A DNA stretch of 64,000 bases, from the NCBI RefSeq assembly GCF_029338235.1, contig NZ_CP119785.1, positions 2,046,001 through 2,110,000 on the forward strand. Direction: 5' to 3'. Both the position numbers and the translations under genes were made by a program. Shown one piece after another: positions 59,785-64,000 of the stretch (position 1 is its first letter; each line of letters opens with the position of its first letter). Under the pieces are notes generated by a model that saw nothing but the letters and a program-made list of their open reading frames with translations, made no database searches and was not told the origin of the DNA. This stretch comes from Haloarcula rara. Lineage in GTDB: Archaea; Halobacteriota; Halobacteria; Halobacteriales; Haloarculaceae.

Positions 59785-61189
59785 CCGACGCCAGCTGGGC
59801 CACGCAGTCCCGGACCAGCCCGTCGAGATTTTCGGGGAGCGTCGGGTGGTAGGCCCGGTCGGGAATCGCCCGGACGTCGAGTCCGAGTTCGACGACGACC
59901 TGGAGCGTCTTCGCGAAGCTATCGGCGTGGTAGTGAAGCCCCTGCCACCCCAGCACCGTGCCGTCCGTGGCATCGACCACGAGCTTCGAGAGTCCCTCGG
60001 AGACGTCCTTGGATTTGAAGACGCCGTCGTCGCTGGCCTGCCTGGTCGCCGTCACCACCTCGTACCCCGCCTCGCGGGCGCTCTGTTCGCTGTGGCCGAC
60101 GCGAGCGAACGGATAGACGCCCAACCCAGAGAAGATGACGTGGTGGTGGACGTTCTCGTAGGGCAGGGGCTGCTGGCCTGACTCCTGGCGCAGGATGTTC
60201 TGGGCGGCGGTAAACCCCTGTTCCTTGGCGACGTGAAGAATCGGTTCCTTGCCGTTGACGTCGCCGACGGCGTAGACGTGGTCGGCGTCGACGGTCTGCA
60301 TCGTGTCCGTGACCCACTCCCCCTCCGTCGAGATGGACGTTCGACCTAGACCCAGTCCGTCGAGCGTTGGACGGCGGCCCGTGAAACAGAACAGCTGGTC
60401 GGCCTCGTACTGTTGTTCGCTTCCGTCGTCGAACTCCACGTACAGCCGAACGCCGCCGTCGTCTGTCGGTTCCAGGCGCTGCTCGTAGCAGTTTGTCGGT
60501 ATCTCTACGTCCCACTCGGCCTCGTAGATGCCGCGGGCGGCGTCGCCGAAGGCGGGGTCGGCCTCGTCGATGGGCCGGGCGTCGTGTTCGATGACGGTGA
60601 GTTCCATCCCGCCGGCCTCCGCCAGGTAGGGGACCATCTCCATCCCGATGTAGCCAAAGCCCATGACGATGCCCGACTCGGGCAGTTCCGTCGCGTCGAG
60701 CACGTCGGCGCTGGTCATGTAGTCGACGTCCTCTATTCCGGGGGTGTCGGGGACGGAAACGGTCGAACCGGTAGCGACGACGACGTAGTCGGCGTCGAAG
60801 GTCCGCCCGCCGGCGCGAACGGTGTGGTCGTCGACGAACTCGGCGGTGGCGTGGACGAACTCGACGCCCTCGCGCTCGGCCAGCTCGTGGATTCCCTCGC
60901 GCCGGTGCCTGGCCCAGCCCAGCACGTGGTCGTTCTTCCGTTCGACGGTCGCTTCGAGGTCGACATCGGGGGCCTCGCCTGTGAGGCGCTCGTCGTGGCG
61001 CGCCTGGAACCGGTGGGCACCGGCCGACAGCACCTCCTTCGACGGCATACAGCCCTTGAGGATGCAGAGCCCGCCGCCGGGGTCCCCGTCGTCGATGAGC
61101 GTCAGGTCGATTCCGTCCACGGTGGCGAGTTCCCCGGCGACGGCCGCGCCGGCGCTGCCGTACGCGCCGATGATGACGACGTGGGTCAT
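59774..61189 (-). CDS. FAD-dependent pyridine nucleotide-disulfide oxidoreductase, second copy
   Basis: 471 residues. FAD site VVIIGAYGSAGAAVAGELAT (a modified GxGxxG), redox pair Cys42/Cys47 in GGLCILKGCMPSKEVL (Leu-Cys-Ile-Leu-Lys-Gly-Cys, not the usual Thr-Cys-x-Asn-x-Gly-Cys), NAD(P) site SGIVMGFGYIGMEMVPYLAE (Gly-x-Gly-Tyr), DHVYAVGDVNGKEPILHVAK, and the C-terminal YHPTLPENLDGL in place of the HPTxSE motif. The fold and order match class I flavoprotein reductases such as dihydrolipoyl dehydrogenase or mercuric reductase; substrate unknown. Divergent from the one at 51145, so not a recent duplicate. Its ATG lies 73 bases from the RND exporter's stop on the same strand. Confidence 0.85.
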   Translation of the reverse strand: MTHVVIIGAYGSAGAAVAGELATVDGIDLTLIDDGDPGGGLCILKGCMPSKEVLSAGAHRFQARHDERLTGEAPDVDLEATVERKNDHVLGWARHRREGIHELAEREGVEFVHATAEFVDDHTVRAGGRTFDADYVVVATGSTVSVPDTPGIEDVDYMTSADVLDATELPESGIVMGFGYIGMEMVPYLAEAGGMELTVIEHDARPIDEADPAFGDAARGIYEAEWDVEIPTNCYEQRLEPTDDGGVRLYVEFDDGSEQQYEADQLFCFTGRRPTLDGLGLGRTSISTEGEWVTDTMQTVDADHVYAVGDVNGKEPILHVAKEQGFTAAQNILRQESGQQPLPYENVHHHVIFSGLGVYPFARVGHSEQSAREAGYEVVTATRQASDDGVFKSKDVSEGLSKLVVDATDGTVLGWQGLHYHADSFAKTLQVVVELGLDVRAIPDRAYHPTLPENLDGLVRDCVAQLASATE

Positions 61190-61261
61190 ACCTGGCCACT
61201 AGCTACCCGGTTTGATAAAGGCACCCGCGGCGTGTCCGGTTCGGGCACGACCGCTTGCCCC

Positions 61262-63763
61262 CTACTTGTCGTCGCCCGGGAGGAGCGACCGGCGGCTGCG
61301 GCTCCGGAAGTCGCCGGGCCAGACGTTCCTCGCGCGCGACCAGACGACAAACACCGACGGGAGGACCAGCAGCGAGGTGAGGAAGGCATAGACGATAGAG
61401 AGCGCCGTCAGGATGCCGAACTGGCCGATCGCGGGGAAGACGGCGAGCGCGAGGACGCCGATGCCGAAGACGGTGGTGAGCATACTGCCAAACAGCGCAC
61501 CGCCGGTGCCACGCACCGTTCGGTCGAGCGCGGTCACGAGGTCGGCCGTGTGGTACTCGTCGGCGAAGCGATGGACGACGTGGACGGAGTAGTCCACGCC
61601 AAGGCCGATAGTCAACGCCAGCATCGTCCCCGTGATGGCGTTCAGCGGGATGCCAAGATAGCGCATGGTGCCGGCCAGCAAGGCCACGGTGACCACGACC
61701 GGCACGACGTTGACGATACCGAGCGAGGGTCGTCCCTCGATGACCCAGTAGATGAACACGAGGAAGACGGCAGTCCCGGTCAGGGCGATGGCCAGCGAGA
61801 CGATTGCGGACTCGAAGATGACGTCGGAGACGGCCTGGAAGACGACGGTGCTCCCCGTCGCCGTCGCGTCGAACCGGAACTCGTCGGCGACGTCACGGGC
61901 GTCGCCCGTCACCTCGCCGTCGCCGGCGTCGGCCTCGACGCTGTAGACGACACGGGTCGCCCGGTAGTCCTCGGTGATATAGCTGAGCGCCTCGCTTCGC
62001 GAGGACGACGACAGCAGGTACTCGTATATCTCCGCTAAGTTGTCGTCCGGGACGCCGTTGTCGTTCTGGTCGTTGCGGGAAACGAGCGCCCGGAACTCGG
62101 GGTCCCGCTCGGCGCGGTCCTGGATGACGGTGACGATGGAGGTCGAGTCGGCGCGACCGTCCTCACGGACGAACGAGTCGGGCGGGTCTTCGCCCGCCCG
62201 ATGTATCTGTTCGAGGGCGTCGTCGCTCCGCATCGGCCCCTCGACGTACACCGTCACGTCACCGCCCTGGCTCGAGGTGAACTTCTCGTCTAAGAAGTTC
62301 GTCGTTCCCGTGACGGTGTACTCGCTGGGGGCAAAGGGCTCGGGTAGCGACTCTATCCAGTCGGGGTTGTCCTCGGGCGGGAGGAAGTCGTCCTGGGAGA
62401 ACGAGGTCGAGATGCCGGTCGCGTACATCCCGGCCCCGCCGGTGACGACGAGTATCACCAGCAGGAAGACGACGGGCGCGCGCTCGGCGATGACGACGCC
62501 GCCCCGCAACACGCCACTGAGTTTCGACCCCTCCGAGCCCAGCGGGCGCTGGCTGAACGTGGGGATGGGGTAGCGCTCGCGCAGGCGGTCCAGTTCGACC
62601 TTCGCAGCGGGGAGGAAGACGCCGAAGATGAGGAACGTAAAGATGATGCCGATGGCGGCGACGTAGCCGAAGTCCTGGATGGGCGGGAGGTCGCTGGAGA
62701 GATTCGAGAGGAAGCCGATGACCGTCGTCCCGGTGACGATGCCGAAGGCGACAAGCAGCTGGTCGGTCGTTGTGCGCATCGACCGCCCGATGCCAGTCCC
62801 CGTCTCGCGTTCCTCGCGGTAGCGGTTGACCGCGTGGATGCCGAAGTCGATACCCACCGCCAGCAGGAGCGGCGGCACTGCGATGAGCATCTGCGAGAAG
62901 GGAATTCCGGCAAGCCCCATGAAGCCGAACGTCCAGACGATGGCCATGAACAGAGCGATAAGTCCCAGCGCCATGTCGGCGAGGTCCCGGTAGGCAATAG
63001 AGAGAAAGAGGAGGATAAAGAGGAGTGCCGCGGGCACCGTCAGAATCAGGGAGTCGGCGACGACGTTGGAGAACTCCGCGGCGAGAATGCCCGCGCCGAA
63101 CACCGTCATCGACCCCGCACCCGTCGTGTCGACGGTGAACTCGGTCTGTCGCTGGATGTCGGTCAGGGGACTGTCACCGCCCTGGCCCGACCCCGACGAG
63201 AGACCGGTCGGCAGCTCGTGCGTGACGACGCCGATAGTGGCCGACGCGGCGGCGGACTCGCGGTTGAAGTCGTTGCTGAGCAGCGACGTGAACTGCGGGT
63301 TGTCGGCGGCGTCACGGACGGCGGCGTCGATTTCGCTGTCGGTCGACCGTTCGAGCGTCCGAATCTGGGCCTCGGTCGTCGTCGCCGACGGGTCCAGTTC
63401 GCGGGCGACGATCGCGGCCGCAGACGACGTCGAGGTCACCCTGAGGTCGTCGTGGTTCTCCAGGGACTCCTGGGTCCGGAGCATCCGCACCATCGCGGGT
63501 TTGGCGAGGACGTTCGTCTCCGACTGGATGAGTTGCGTGCTACCGGTATCTGCAGAGAACGCGGGCGAGAACTTCGTGTTCACCTCTTCGAAGGCCTCCT
63601 CGGCCGGCAGTCCGGTCGTGAACTGCTGGGTGCCGGCGTTCGTCGAGATGTTGCTCAGGCCGGCAGTAAAGAGCAGAGTCACGACGAGAAATGCGAGGAC
63701 GACCTTGCGGGAGTCCTCGACGATGCGGTCGTCGGCCCAGTCGATGTAACGCTGATAGTTCAT
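61262..63763 (-). CDS. RND-superfamily exporter (MMPL/HAE3 type)
   Basis: 833 residues, two-fold repeated layout. TM1 (about 20-38, KVVLAFLVVTLLFTAGLSNI), a large outer loop (about 40-215), helices 2-6 (about 220-390), a short TM7 (about 430-450), a second outer loop (about 460-640), and helices 8-12 (about 655-815). The diagnostic charged residues of MMPL-type RND proteins are in helix 4, AVGIDFGIHAVNRYREERET, and its counterpart LTIGLGVDYSVHVVHRFADE, as expected for proton relay. The substrate is unknown: archaeal HAE3 proteins may move lipids, hopanoid-like compounds or other hydrophobic cargo. A partial gene follows upstream of it at 63858-64000 on the same strand. Confidence 0.9.
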   Translation of the reverse strand: MNYQRYIDWADDRIVEDSRKVVLAFLVVTLLFTAGLSNISTNAGTQQFTTGLPAEEAFEEVNTKFSPAFSADTGSTQLIQSETNVLAKPAMVRMLRTQESLENHDDLRVTSTSSAAAIVARELDPSATTTEAQIRTLERSTDSEIDAAVRDAADNPQFTSLLSNDFNRESAAASATIGVVTHELPTGLSSGSGQGGDSPLTDIQRQTEFTVDTTGAGSMTVFGAGILAAEFSNVVADSLILTVPAALLFILLFLSIAYRDLADMALGLIALFMAIVWTFGFMGLAGIPFSQMLIAVPPLLLAVGIDFGIHAVNRYREERETGTGIGRSMRTTTDQLLVAFGIVTGTTVIGFLSNLSSDLPPIQDFGYVAAIGIIFTFLIFGVFLPAAKVELDRLRERYPIPTFSQRPLGSEGSKLSGVLRGGVVIAERAPVVFLLVILVVTGGAGMYATGISTSFSQDDFLPPEDNPDWIESLPEPFAPSEYTVTGTTNFLDEKFTSSQGGDVTVYVEGPMRSDDALEQIHRAGEDPPDSFVREDGRADSTSIVTVIQDRAERDPEFRALVSRNDQNDNGVPDDNLAEIYEYLLSSSSRSEALSYITEDYRATRVVYSVEADAGDGEVTGDARDVADEFRFDATATGSTVVFQAVSDVIFESAIVSLAIALTGTAVFLVFIYWVIEGRPSLGIVNVVPVVVTVALLAGTMRYLGIPLNAITGTMLALTIGLGVDYSVHVVHRFADEYHTADLVTALDRTVRGTGGALFGSMLTTVFGIGVLALAVFPAIGQFGILTALSIVYAFLTSLLVLPSVFVVWSRARNVWPGDFRSRSRRSLLPGDDK

Positions 63764-63857
63764 CGGTTCGGGACGCTCCGGGCCACGCGACGGCTAGCCG
63801 GTGGCCAGTGGGCTGTCGTCAGGTTGGGGCTGTGACTGGATAAACGCTTCATTTCGA

Positions 63858-64000
63858 TCACCGTTCCTCGCTTTCCGACGGTGGGGTCGCGAGTCCCTGG
63901 TCCGTGGTCACGCCCCGCTTGTCGGTCCACGGGAAGATAGAGTCGGCGACGTTCCCGCTTTCGGCGTCGTACCGGCGGAGCCGGTCCCAGACGACCAGCA
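63858..64000 (-). CDS. Partial gene, C-terminal end only
   Basis: Only the last 47 codons lie in the window; the gene starts beyond the right edge. The visible end reads LVVWDRLRRYDAESGNVADS then IFPWTDKRGVTTDQGLATPP, stopping at TGA 63858. It looks like a cytosolic tail after a membrane segment. The gene is on the same strand as the RND exporter, 94 bases upstream, so it may be its operon partner. No family can be assigned. Confidence 0.55.
   Translation of the reverse strand, partial: LVVWDRLRRYDAESGNVADSIFPWTDKRGVTTDQGLATPPSESEER

Noticed and set aside
1..64000. CRISPR arrays, insertion sequences, replication origin
   Set aside because: I looked for regularly spaced repeats, transposase motifs and an orc1/cdc6 gene with origin repeats and found none.

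Overview
The window is a chromosomal stretch of an extremely halophilic archaeon (class Halobacteria). The evidence is high G+C with strong third-position bias, acidic proteins rich in Asp and Glu, 4-bp ATGA/GTGA gene overlaps, TATA boxes about 25-30 bases before start codons (leaderless transcripts), and families typical of haloarchaea: AglF, AglM, DUF4330, archaeal YchF, deoxyhypusine synthase, Nif3, a TIGR03557-type F420 enzyme, FNT and HAE3-type RND proteins. I cannot name the genus from sequence alone.

Bases 1-17,560 form a surface-polysaccharide/glycan locus. A partial DUF4330 gene (1-902, minus) is followed by a clearly AT-richer block (about 1,003-7,430) with two alkaline-phosphatase-superfamily proteins, a Wzx-type flippase, a Wzy-like polymerase/ligase and a GT4 glycosyltransferase; it looks recently acquired. 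From 7,440 the composition returns to haloarchaeal norm with a third phosphatase/sulfatase-fold protein, two more GT4 enzymes, a gmd-fcl-gmm-like GDP-mannose trio, a polyprenyl-phosphate sugar-1-phosphate transferase, a UDP-sugar epimerase and an AglF-type nucleotidyltransferase. Together these provide precursor synthesis, lipid priming, chain assembly, flipping and polymerisation.

Bases 17,610-28,422 hold a DUF457-like membrane protein, a divergent STT3/AglB paralogue, a 7TM histidine kinase, a UbiA prenyltransferase, an FNT channel, a tandem pair of GT39-like membrane proteins with signs of gene conversion, and a small membrane protein. Bases 28,543-32,979 are a MoxR-DUF58-DUF4129 cluster: moxR on plus, converging on a tightly overlapping four-gene minus operon whose last gene is frameshifted. 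Bases 33,138-37,530 are a second sugar-nucleotide module: AglM-type UDP-glucose dehydrogenase converging on a three-epimerase operon led by an SQD1/Agl3-like UDP-sulfoquinovose synthase. A long nested inverted repeat (37,652-37,923) and a tRNA-Pro(CGG) gene follow.

Bases 38,246-64,000 are mixed: a 49-residue zinc ribbon, a GT39-like gene with two frameshifts, Nif3, SprT, an aldehyde dehydrogenase, deoxyhypusine synthase, YchF, a PiT-like transporter, a GH15 glycosidase, two FAD disulfide oxidoreductases, an Azf-like dehydrogenase (frameshifted), an F420 enzyme, a DUF892 ferritin-like protein, a membrane protein with a degenerate metzincin motif, a 5-formyl-THF cyclo-ligase-like protein, a Tat lipoprotein beta-propeller and an RND exporter. 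All four frameshifts fit loss of one G/C, so assembly error must be excluded before calling these pseudogenes. I saw no transposase, integrase or CRISPR array.
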